Under the pieces are notes generated by a model. The model worked only from the letters and a program-made list of their open reading frames with translations. It was not told where the DNA came from and made no database searches. Shown here piece after piece: positions 17,844-25,994 of a stretch of 64,000 nt of DNA. The stretch comes from Candidatus Saccharibacteria bacterium CG2_30_41_52. GTDB taxonomy: Bacteria > Patescibacteriota > Saccharimonadia > Saccharimonadales > Saccharimonadaceae. Made by a program: the position numbers and the translations under genes. Position 1 is the first letter of the stretch; each line of letters starts with the position of its first letter. The DNA lies in the NCBI GenBank assembly GCA_001873625.1, contig MNZN01000001.1:62001-126000 (forward strand), given 5' to 3'.

Positions 17844-18413
17844 ATGCTTGCGTATCAAGAAGCAAACAACCGTATGGAAAAAAAGAATTTCAACCAGGAA
17901 GTTGAAGAGATCAAAAAAGGTGTCGATGATTTAGCTCACAAAATGGAACGAAGTAAGTTTTTACTGGAAAGTGAAACTGAATTAGCAGTACGTTTTAGTG
18001 AAGCAAAAAGATTGTTGGGGGACAGACCTTACAATCATCAGATATCCACGATGATTGCCGAGTTCAAGGAATATCAGTCTGCTGGTTATGCCTATGATGA
18101 AGCATTGATTGCTACCGTATGGTCGTCAGTCAAATGGGATTCTACTGCAACCAAAGAAAAGGTTGGAAAAGCAATAAATAAATTGCTGGCATACAACCCA
18201 GATCGCAGAGTTGCTTACATTCGCTTCAAGAATAGCCATAGAATTTTGGTTATTGTGGCTTATGTATTGTGGTGTGCAATGATATTTGTAGGTACCCAGT
18301 TTTGGATTACCCAAGTCACTCACGACACCTTCACTCGATATTTCGTACCATCAATGGTAACCCTGTATTATGCCGCATTCTCTCATGGGTTTCTGCGTAA
18401 GAAACTTTACTAG
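17844..18413 (+). CDS. Helical protein with C-terminal TM segments (unit 9)
   Basis: 189-aa ORF; soluble helical part then ILVIVAYVLWCAMIFVGTQFWI. Confidence 0.65.
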   Translation: MLAYQEANNRMEKKNFNQEVEEIKKGVDDLAHKMERSKFLLESETELAVRFSEAKRLLGDRPYNHQISTMIAEFKEYQSAGYAYDEALIATVWSSVKWDSTATKEKVGKAINKLLAYNPDRRVAYIRFKNSHRILVIVAYVLWCAMIFVGTQFWITQVTHDTFTRYFVPSMVTLYYAAFSHGFLRKKLY

Positions 18414-18512
18414 AGATGGTTTTGATACCTGGTTTGCTGGTTACGATTGAATAGAGCCTACTCTCGCGAGAACGCCATAATGGCGTTCTCGCGGTTGAGC
18501 TGGACTAAAAAA

Positions 18513-18545
18513 GACGTGCACATTTGTAATAATTTGATTTGTAAG
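18513..18545 (+). repeat. Unit 9, 3' arm
   Basis: GACGTGCACATTTGTAATAATTTGATTTGTAAG. Confidence 0.86.
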
Positions 18546-18578
18546 AAAGCCTAGGACACTAATCCTGGGCTTTTTTAT
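18546..18578 (+). terminator. Rho-independent terminator ending the array
   Basis: AGCCTAGGACACTAATCCTGGGCTTTTTTATTT. Confidence 0.8.
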
Positions 18579-18624
18579 TTGCTCGACTTGCATTAAACAG
18601 ATAAAAATGTAAAAATTATAGAAC

Positions 18625-19917
18625 ATGAGTACACTATCATCACAACCATACAAAGGAACGCGCGACTATTATCCTGAGGATAAACGAATTCAGAATTATA
18701 TCTTTTCTGTATGGCATAAAGTTTCTCGATTGTACGGTTATGAAGAATACGGTGCGCCAACACTTGAACCGTTGGAAGCTTATATGGCCAAAAGTGGCCA
18801 AGAACTAGCCGGGGAACAAACTTATACGTTTACAGATCGTGGCGGTCGTATTGTTGCGATTCGTCCTGAAATGACACCTACAATCAGCCGTATGGTTGCT
18901 GCGCGTCGACAAGAATTATCATATCCTGCACGTTTATATTCAATCGCTAACTTTATGCGTTATGAACGCCCACAGCGCGGTCGTGAACGTGAATTCTGGC
19001 AATTGAACGTTGATATTTTTGGTGCTGATGGCGTAGCCGCAGAGGCTGAGATTTTAACACTTGCCGATAATATTATGAAAGAATTTGGCGCGCAACCGAC
19101 AGATTATGTCATAAGGATTAACAACCGAAAACTAATTAACTTTATGATGGCGCAGTATTTTGGTTTGGATGGTGTTCAGGGCCAAGCGATGATGAAATTG
19201 TTTGATCGTAAGAATAAAATCAGTGAACAAGATTTTATTATTCAAGCAACAGAAATATTCGGCGATCAGGCGGATGATGGAATAAAAAAAGTTCATGCGC
19301 TACTAGCTGCAACAAGTATGGCGGATTTGCCAGCTGAAATTCGCGATAGCGCTGCTGTAACTGAAATTCAAGAACTATTCACATTACTAGAACGTGCTGG
19401 TGTTAAAAGTTTAGTATTTGATATTACATTGATGCGCGGGTTAGATTATTACACTGGAATGGTGTTTGAAGTGTTTGATACTCACCCTGATAACAATCGC
19501 GCACTGTTTGGTGGCGGACGATACGATGGTTTGGTCGGATTATTTGGTGCAGAATCTATATCAGCCGTCGGTATGGCGCCAGGCGGTACTATGATGGAGA
19601 ATTTCATTTCAGTTCACAATTTGATGCCAAAACAACGCTCAACAACTGATGTATATATCGCAGTTTTGGGTGATACTGTCCGTGAAGCCGGTAAATTGGC
19701 ACGCGATCTGCGCGATAGTGGAATTAGAGTTGAATTGGATATTGTTGGCCATAAATTGGATAAACAAATCAAAACAGTGGTAAAAAAGGCAATTCCTTAC
19801 ATATTATTTATAGGTGAGGAAGAAGTTAAGAGTGAAATATATACAATAAAAGACATCGCGCAGTCCAAAGAATACAAATTGAACTTTGCCGGTATTGTTG
19901 AATTAATTAAGGAGTAA
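18625..19917 (+). CDS. hisS: Histidyl-tRNA synthetase
   Basis: GTRDYYPEDKR, RPEMTPTISRMVA, RGLDYYTGMVFEV, GGGRYDGLVGLFG. Confidence 0.97.
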   Translation: MSTLSSQPYKGTRDYYPEDKRIQNYIFSVWHKVSRLYGYEEYGAPTLEPLEAYMAKSGQELAGEQTYTFTDRGGRIVAIRPEMTPTISRMVAARRQELSYPARLYSIANFMRYERPQRGREREFWQLNVDIFGADGVAAEAEILTLADNIMKEFGAQPTDYVIRINNRKLINFMMAQYFGLDGVQGQAMMKLFDRKNKISEQDFIIQATEIFGDQADDGIKKVHALLAATSMADLPAEIRDSAAVTEIQELFTLLERAGVKSLVFDITLMRGLDYYTGMVFEVFDTHPDNNRALFGGGRYDGLVGLFGAESISAVGMAPGGTMMENFISVHNLMPKQRSTTDVYIAVLGDTVREAGKLARDLRDSGIRVELDIVGHKLDKQIKTVVKKAIPYILFIGEEEVKSEIYTIKDIAQSKEYKLNFAGIVELIKE

Positions 19918-19919
19918 TA

Positions 19920-21206
19920 ATGAAAACATCTGTAAAAAATATATCCGACACCAAGGTCGTGCTAACTATCACAGTTGATGCTGCTGAATTGGCCGTTGCT
20001 GAACAAGTCGCGCTAACTAAGCTTGCACGAGATGTTAAAGTCCCAGGTTTTCGTAAAGGAAAAACACCAATCAGTGTTGCTGCTAAAAATGTAGACCCAG
20101 GTACTTTGCAAGAAAACGCATTGAATAATGCAATCAGTAAGGCAGTTGCCGAAGCTTTCGTTAATAGTGAAATTCAAGCGCTGGATCGTCCAGCTGTCGA
20201 AGTTAAAAAGTTTGTTCCAGGTGAAATGTTGGAGTTTACTGCTGAGGCTGAAATTTTGCCAAAGATCAAACTAGGTAATTACAAAAAGCTAAAAGCCAAA
20301 GCCGCAAAAGTTGTCGTTGAAAAATCTGAAATTGATGAAATTGTTGAACGAATGCGCAAAGGCTTTGCTGAGAAAAAAGCAGTAAAACGTGCTGCTATTG
20401 ATGGCGACGAAACCATTATTGATTTTGTTGGTAAAAAGGGTGGTGTTGCGTTTGATGGTGGTACAGGAACTGACTATGCATTAACACTTGGATCAAATCA
20501 ATTTGTCCCAGGTTTTGAATCTGGCGTTGTTGGACACAAAGCCGGCGAGACATTTGATATTGAACTTACTTTTCCTGCAGATTACGGTTCAGCTGACCTA
20601 AAAGGCGCTAAAGTTACGTTTACTACTACAATCAAGACTGTCAAAGAAGTCGTATTGCCTGAAATAACCGATGCTTTTGCTAAAAAAGCTGGTCCATTCA
20701 ATACTGTTGCTGAACTGTTAGCTGATATTAAACGAGAACTTACAACTCAAAAAGAAAAAGAAGCAGGCGAGAAGTTGAAAGATGCTTTAGTCACTGAACT
20801 TGTGGCTGCTAGCCACGTACCAGTACCAGACATTCTAGTTGAAGATCAAGCAAAATCAATCGAACAAGATTTTTCAAATAATTTGATGTATCAAGGTGTA
20901 ACAATTGAACAATACTTGGAAAACAAAGGTTTTGAATCCAAAGAAAAATGGTTAGAAACTGAAGTTCACGATGTTGCCGTAAAACGCGTTCAAGCTGGTC
21001 TGGCACTAGCCGAACTAAGCAAGATTGAAAAGATTGAAGCGACTAGTGCGGAACTAGAAGCCCACGTCGATACTTACCGACAACAATATGCCAAAAATCC
21101 AGAAGCGTTGAAGCAATTCGACCAACCCGAAGTCCGTCGTGATATTGCAAACCGCCTAATCACCGAAAAAACCGTTGATCGTTTAGTTGAACTCAACAAA
21201 AAGTAG
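19920..21206 (+). CDS. tig: Trigger factor
   Basis: VPGFRKGKTPISV and central FKBP-type PPIase domain. Confidence 0.95.
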   Translation: MKTSVKNISDTKVVLTITVDAAELAVAEQVALTKLARDVKVPGFRKGKTPISVAAKNVDPGTLQENALNNAISKAVAEAFVNSEIQALDRPAVEVKKFVPGEMLEFTAEAEILPKIKLGNYKKLKAKAAKVVVEKSEIDEIVERMRKGFAEKKAVKRAAIDGDETIIDFVGKKGGVAFDGGTGTDYALTLGSNQFVPGFESGVVGHKAGETFDIELTFPADYGSADLKGAKVTFTTTIKTVKEVVLPEITDAFAKKAGPFNTVAELLADIKRELTTQKEKEAGEKLKDALVTELVAASHVPVPDILVEDQAKSIEQDFSNNLMYQGVTIEQYLENKGFESKEKWLETEVHDVAVKRVQAGLALAELSKIEKIEATSAELEAHVDTYRQQYAKNPEALKQFDQPEVRRDIANRLITEKTVDRLVELNKK

Positions 21207-21227
21207 AACACGACACGATAAGCATAA

Positions 21228-21254
21228 CTAGCACTCATTTGAATGGAGTGCTAG
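21228..21254. promoter_or_regulatory. CIRCE-like operator (HrcA-type)
   Basis: CTAGCACTC-N9-GAGTGCTAG, perfect arms, 7 nt upstream of TATAAT. Confidence 0.8.
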
Positions 21255-21275
21255 TTTTGTGTATAATTAGTGTAT

Positions 21276-21872
21276 ATGAATAAGCCATCAAATTATCTAG
21301 TGCCAACTGTTATTGAAAAGACTTTTGATGGCGAGCGGGCTTTTGATATTTATTCCAGATTACTTAATGAACGTATTATCTTTTTGGGTGAGCAGGTGAA
21401 TGAACATACTGCGAATATCGTTGTTGCGCAGTTGTTGCATTTGGCGTATGCTGATCCCAAAAAAGACATAAAACTATATATCAACAGTCCTGGTGGCAGT
21501 ATCTATGATGGTTTAGCGATTTATGACACGATGCAATATATTGCGCCTGACGTGCAAACTATTGGTATTGGGTTGCAGGCAAGTATGGGAGCGTTTTTGT
21601 TGTCCAGCGGCGCTAAAGGTAAACGATTTGTTTTGCCTCACAGCAAGATTATGATTCACCAACCCAGCCACAGCACAAAAGGCAAGGTGACGGACATGGA
21701 AATTGATTTGAAAGAGACATTAGCCGTCAAGGAAATGTTAGCAGGAATGTTAGCAAAAAATACTGGTCAAAAATTGTCTAAAGTTAAATCAGACATCGAA
21801 CGCGATTATTGGATGACAGCCGAAGAGGCCAAAGCTTACGGTATAGTTGACGAAGTAATTGCTAAAGCGTAG
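21276..21872 (+). CDS. clpP: ATP-dependent Clp protease proteolytic subunit
   Basis: [33 protein letters not shown] at 21276. Confidence 0.96.
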   Translation: MNKPSNYLVPTVIEKTFDGERAFDIYSRLLNERIIFLGEQVNEHTANIVVAQLLHLAYADPKKDIKLYINSPGGSIYDGLAIYDTMQYIAPDVQTIGIGLQASMGAFLLSSGAKGKRFVLPHSKIMIHQPSHSTKGKVTDMEIDLKETLAVKEMLAGMLAKNTGQKLSKVKSDIERDYWMTAEEAKAYGIVDEVIAKA

Positions 21873-21884
21873 CCATAAAAATTT

Positions 21885-22526
21885 ATGGATAAGCCAGAGT
21901 TTTACATAAATCATATCTACCCTTCGGTTGAAAACGCCAAAGAAGTTATTGATTTACGGTACCGCGATATGCGACGAGCAGATTTGTCTGCGGAAAAGGC
22001 AGCAAAATTAGCTGGTGTAGATGATAAAAGGAAATTGGAAGAGCAGCGCCAGTCATTAGAGGATTATCTTGCTAGATCTGCTAGATACTTGGGGTTGGTT
22101 GCTTTAAAAAGCGACAAGTTAATTGGTTTTAGTTATACCAGCGAATGGACTGCTGAAGACATGCTACCATATTGCAATACCATGGAAAGATTTGCGATGA
22201 AAGCAATGATAAAATGCATAGGAAATCGATTTATTGGTAACTCTGTTGGTTTGCATGAATTAGTTGTCGACAGTACGCAGGTAGTTGAATGCATAGAGGT
22301 TAGCGAAAAAATACTCGATAGTGCTATGATTCATGCTGATTCGAACCAGATTTTTGTTGCTACATATCAAAATAAAGTTTCTGAAAGTGCTTTGACTGAT
22401 AGGCAATTTCATTTATTTTCCAAAAATCCATTTTCATCGAAAGAAATTAAAGATTTGTATGTGCGCTCGTTGCCTGTCGCTGAGCATAATTTTTATCAGG
22501 AATATAGTTTTGAAAAAACATTTTAA
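21885..22526 (+). CDS. GNAT-like acetyltransferase/uncharacterised protein
   Basis: Weak GNAT-like pattern only. Confidence 0.4.
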   Translation: MDKPEFYINHIYPSVENAKEVIDLRYRDMRRADLSAEKAAKLAGVDDKRKLEEQRQSLEDYLARSARYLGLVALKSDKLIGFSYTSEWTAEDMLPYCNTMERFAMKAMIKCIGNRFIGNSVGLHELVVDSTQVVECIEVSEKILDSAMIHADSNQIFVATYQNKVSESALTDRQFHLFSKNPFSSKEIKDLYVRSLPVAEHNFYQEYSFEKTF

Positions 22527-22741
22527 AAGTCCTTGACTATTGTGCCGATTTAATACACAATAGACGTAAGAAGTAGTGTAGCTGTGGTTATTTAGTGTCT
22601 TTTTGCATGAGTGGCATCGTACAGATTGCAACCACTGGTAAGGGAATCTTCGGCGCCAAGAGAACCCTTCGTTTTCGCTGTAAAGCGATTTGCGAATAAC
22701 TAAACTAATACAATTTAAACTCTGAAGGAGTAGCATAACTT

Positions 22742-25700
22742 ATGGCAAAAGCTAAGCCTACCAGCGCGAAACGCGTCTTTTTTACAAAAGATGATACAGC
22801 GTTGGCTCTACCAAATTTAATTTCTCACCAAAAGGACAGCTGGCGTGATTTCGTCGAAACTGGTCTAAGTGAGATTTTTTCGGAATTAAACCCAATTGAC
22901 GACTATACGGGTCAAAAATTGTCATTACGTTTTAACGACTATCGTTTTCAAGAACCAAAAGTCACTGAAGCCGATGCTAAAGAGAACAATTTAACATTTG
23001 ACGCTCCACTACATGCCAATGTTGAATTAACAAACAAAGTAACAGGCGAAGTAAAAGAACAAGAAATCTATTTGGGTGATTACCCATGGATGACTGACCG
23101 TGGTACGTTTATCGTCAACGGTACAGAACGTGTTGTTGTTTCTCAGTTGATCCGTAGCGCCGGCGTATTCTTTACGGCTGATGCAGCTGCAACTCGAAAT
23201 TTTTACGGTGCTAAATTAATCCCAGGTCGTGGTGCATGGTTAGAAATTGAAACCGCATCAAACGGTGTTATCTATGTCAAAATCGATCGCCGTCGTAAAT
23301 TGCCGATTACGACATTGTTGCGTGCCCTTGGTCACAGCAAATCATCTGAAATCAAAAGTTTGTTTGAGGATATTGATACCGGTGAAGTCAAATACATTGA
23401 TGCCACTTTAGACAAAGATCCCGCGCGCGGTTCAAATGAAGCCTTAATTGAAGTTTACCGACGTCTACGTCCAGGTGACCTGGCAACAGTTGACAACGCT
23501 CGCAGTATGATTGAACGAATGTTCTTTGATTTCAAACGATTCGACTACAGCCGAGTAGGACGATACAAATTGAATCAACGACTTGGTTTGACAGTTCCAA
23601 ATACAACTGAAAACCGTGTATTTCAACTAAGCGACCTTATTGCTATTATACGTGAAGTTATTCGCTTAAATAATACTCAGGATAAACCTGACGATATCGA
23701 TTCACTATCGAACCGTCGCGTTAAATTGGTTGGTGAACTTGTGGCTCGTCAGTTCCGCGTTGGTATGTTGCGTATGCAACGTAACGCAATGGACCGCATG
23801 AGCATGACTGATATCGAAAACGTAACTCCTGGTCAGTTAATAAATGCTCGTCCAGTTGTTGCTGCTGTTCGTGAATTCTTTGCAAGTTCACAGCTGTCAC
23901 AGTTGATGGACGAAACAAACCCACTAGCAGAACTCTCCCACAAACGTCGCCTAAGTTCGATGGGGCCTGGTGGTTTATCACGCGAACGTGCTGGATTTGA
24001 TGTTCGTGATGCTCACCCTACTCACTACGGACGTTTGTGCGTAGTTGAGACTCCAGAAGGTGCAAACATTGGTTTGGTGCTAAACCTAGCATCATATGCC
24101 CGTGTTAATGAGTACGGATTTATCGAAACTCCTTATCTAAAAGTTGTTAAAGGCAAAGTAACCGACCAAGTTGTTTACCTAGATGCTGCCCAAGAAGTAA
24201 CGGAAGTTATTGCTGATGCCAGTGTTAAATTAAACGATGACGGATCATTCGTTGACAACCGCGTTAGTGCACGTAACGGAGTTTTACCAGAGCAAGTTGA
24301 CGCGACTGAAGTTACTTATGTCGATGCCGCTCACAAACAAATTTTAGGATCATCAGCCGCTTTGATTCCATTTATCGAGAAAAACCGTGTTGACCGTTCG
24401 TTAACTGGTTCTGCTATGCAGAAACAAGCTGTGCCACTGTTAATACCTTCATCTCCAGTTGTTGGAACGGGCATCGAAGGTGAAATTGCTAAAAACACTA
24501 GCCAGTTAATCACTGCAAGTGGTGATGGTGAAGTTGTACGTGCTGACGGTGATCAAATTCATGTTAAATACAAAGAAGGTGTCAAAGTTTATGAACTAGT
24601 TCACTTTGCTAAAAGTAACGATGACCGTTCTATTAACCAAAAAGTTTGCGTTGTTCGTGGACAAAAGGTTAAAAAAGGCGACATCCTAATCGAAGGTGCT
24701 TCAATTGCTGATGGTGAATTGGCACTTGGACGCGATCTTTTGGTGGCATTTATGCCATGGGGTGGCTATAACATGGATGATGCTATAGTTTTGTCTAGCC
24801 GCGTTGTTAGTGATGATGCCCTTACAAGTATTAACATCAAAGATTACACAATTGAAGTTCGTGAAACTAAACTTGGTAACGAAATTGTTACCCGTGATAT
24901 TCCAAACGTTAGCGAAGATTCACTACGTCATTTGGACGAAAGTGGAATTGTTCAAGTTGGTTCAGAGGTTAAATCAGGCGACGTATTAGTCGGTAAGATT
25001 ACACCAAAGGGCGAACAAGAACTTTCAAGCGAAGAACGACTATTGCGTGCTATCTTTGGTGAAAAAGCCAAAGACGTTCGCGATACATCACTACGCATGA
25101 ATAATGCTGGCGGTGGAAAAGTTGTCGGCGTCAAGATATTTAGTCGCGAAAATGGTAATGAACTTAAAGCCGGTGTATTAATGCAGATTCAAATCTTTGT
25201 TGCTCAACTACGCAAAATTAGCGTAGGTGACAAGTTGGCAGGACGCCACGGAAACAAAGGTGTTATTGCTAAAATCCTACCAATTGAGGATATGCCATTC
25301 ATGGAAGACGGAACACCTGTTGATGTGGTCTTGAACCCACTTGGCGTGCCTTCACGTATGAACATTGGTCAGTTGTTTGAAACTCATCTTGGTATGGCTG
25401 CGACGGCACTTGGCTACAAAGTTGCAACACCTCCATTTAATGGTGTTCCAAACGAAGTTATCAAAGACGAACTTGAAAAAGCCGGTTTTGCACGTGACGG
25501 TAAGTTCCAATTGTTCGATGGACGCGACGGAAATGCATTCGAAGAGCGCACAACCGTAGGTGTCATGCATATGATCAAGCTACACCACATGGTTAGCGAC
25601 AAGATCCACGCTCGTTCAACTGGCCCATACACAATGGTCACACAACAACCTTTGGGCGGTAAAGCTCAAAACGGTGGTCAGCGCTTCGGAGAAATGGAAG

Positions 25701-25993
25701 TCTGGGCACTTGAAGCTTATGGCGCAGCTGCTACATTGCAAGAAATGATTACGATCAAATCTGACGATGTTTACGGACGTGCAAAAGCTTACGAGTCTAT
25801 CATTAAAAACGAACCAATTGTTGGTCCAAAACTACCTGAATCATTTAACGTTTTGGTTAAAGAATTACAAGGTCTTGGACTACGTGTCGACCTGTTAGAC
25901 GAAACTGTTGATGCAATTGTTGATGCCGAACAAATCATTACAGGAAAAGTTGCGGACATTGAAGAAACAGAACAAATAAAGGAGGAGGCGTAA
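22742..25993 (+). CDS. rpoB: RNA polymerase subunit beta
   Basis: RDAHPTHYGRLCVVETPEGANIGLV, GRHGNKGVIAKILPIEDMPFM. Confidence 0.99.
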   Translation: MAKAKPTSAKRVFFTKDDTALALPNLISHQKDSWRDFVETGLSEIFSELNPIDDYTGQKLSLRFNDYRFQEPKVTEADAKENNLTFDAPLHANVELTNKVTGEVKEQEIYLGDYPWMTDRGTFIVNGTERVVVSQLIRSAGVFFTADAAATRNFYGAKLIPGRGAWLEIETASNGVIYVKIDRRRKLPITTLLRALGHSKSSEIKSLFEDIDTGEVKYIDATLDKDPARGSNEALIEVYRRLRPGDLATVDNARSMIERMFFDFKRFDYSRVGRYKLNQRLGLTVPNTTENRVFQLSDLIAIIREVIRLNNTQDKPDDIDSLSNRRVKLVGELVARQFRVGMLRMQRNAMDRMSMTDIENVTPGQLINARPVVAAVREFFASSQLSQLMDETNPLAELSHKRRLSSMGPGGLSRERAGFDVRDAHPTHYGRLCVVETPEGANIGLVLNLASYARVNEYGFIETPYLKVVKGKVTDQVVYLDAAQEVTEVIADASVKLNDDGSFVDNRVSARNGVLPEQVDATEVTYVDAAHKQILGSSAALIPFIEKNRVDRSLTGSAMQKQAVPLLIPSSPVVGTGIEGEIAKNTSQLITASGDGEVVRADGDQIHVKYKEGVKVYELVHFAKSNDDRSINQKVCVVRGQKVKKGDILIEGASIADGELALGRDLLVAFMPWGGYNMDDAIVLSSRVVSDDALTSINIKDYTIEVRETKLGNEIVTRDIPNVSEDSLRHLDESGIVQVGSEVKSGDVLVGKITPKGEQELSSEERLLRAIFGEKAKDVRDTSLRMNNAGGGKVVGVKIFSRENGNELKAGVLMQIQIFVAQLRKISVGDKLAGRHGNKGVIAKILPIEDMPFMEDGTPVDVVLNPLGVPSRMNIGQLFETHLGMAATALGYKVATPPFNGVPNEVIKDELEKAGFARDGKFQLFDGRDGNAFEERTTVGVMHMIKLHHMVSDKIHARSTGPYTMVTQQPLGGKAQNGGQRFGEMEVWALEAYGAAATLQEMITIKSDDVYGRAKAYESIIKNEPIVGPKLPESFNVLVKELQGLGLRVDLLDETVDAIVDAEQIITGKVADIEETEQIKEEA

Positions 25994-25994
25994 T

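Noticed and set aside
11033-18545. Integron cassette array with attC sites at unit junctions
   Set aside because: No clear RYYYAAC/GTTRRRY core boxes. The variant arm sequences match across the ORF of the same unit, not across junctions. No tyrosine integrase is in the window.
11033-18545. CRISPR array
   Set aside because: Repeats are spaced hundreds of bp apart, inverted in pairs and enclose ORFs; there are no short uniform spacers and no cas genes.
11033-18545. Simple transposon/MITE terminal inverted repeats
   Set aside because: Not excluded, but less favoured: mismatches are mostly G.U on one strand, the bulge is conserved, all units share one orientation, and no obvious target-site duplications were seen.
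18441-18653. Minus-strand ORF over the unit 9 3' arm and hisS start
   Set aside because: Covers the hairpin, arm and terminator region; no protein-like pattern.
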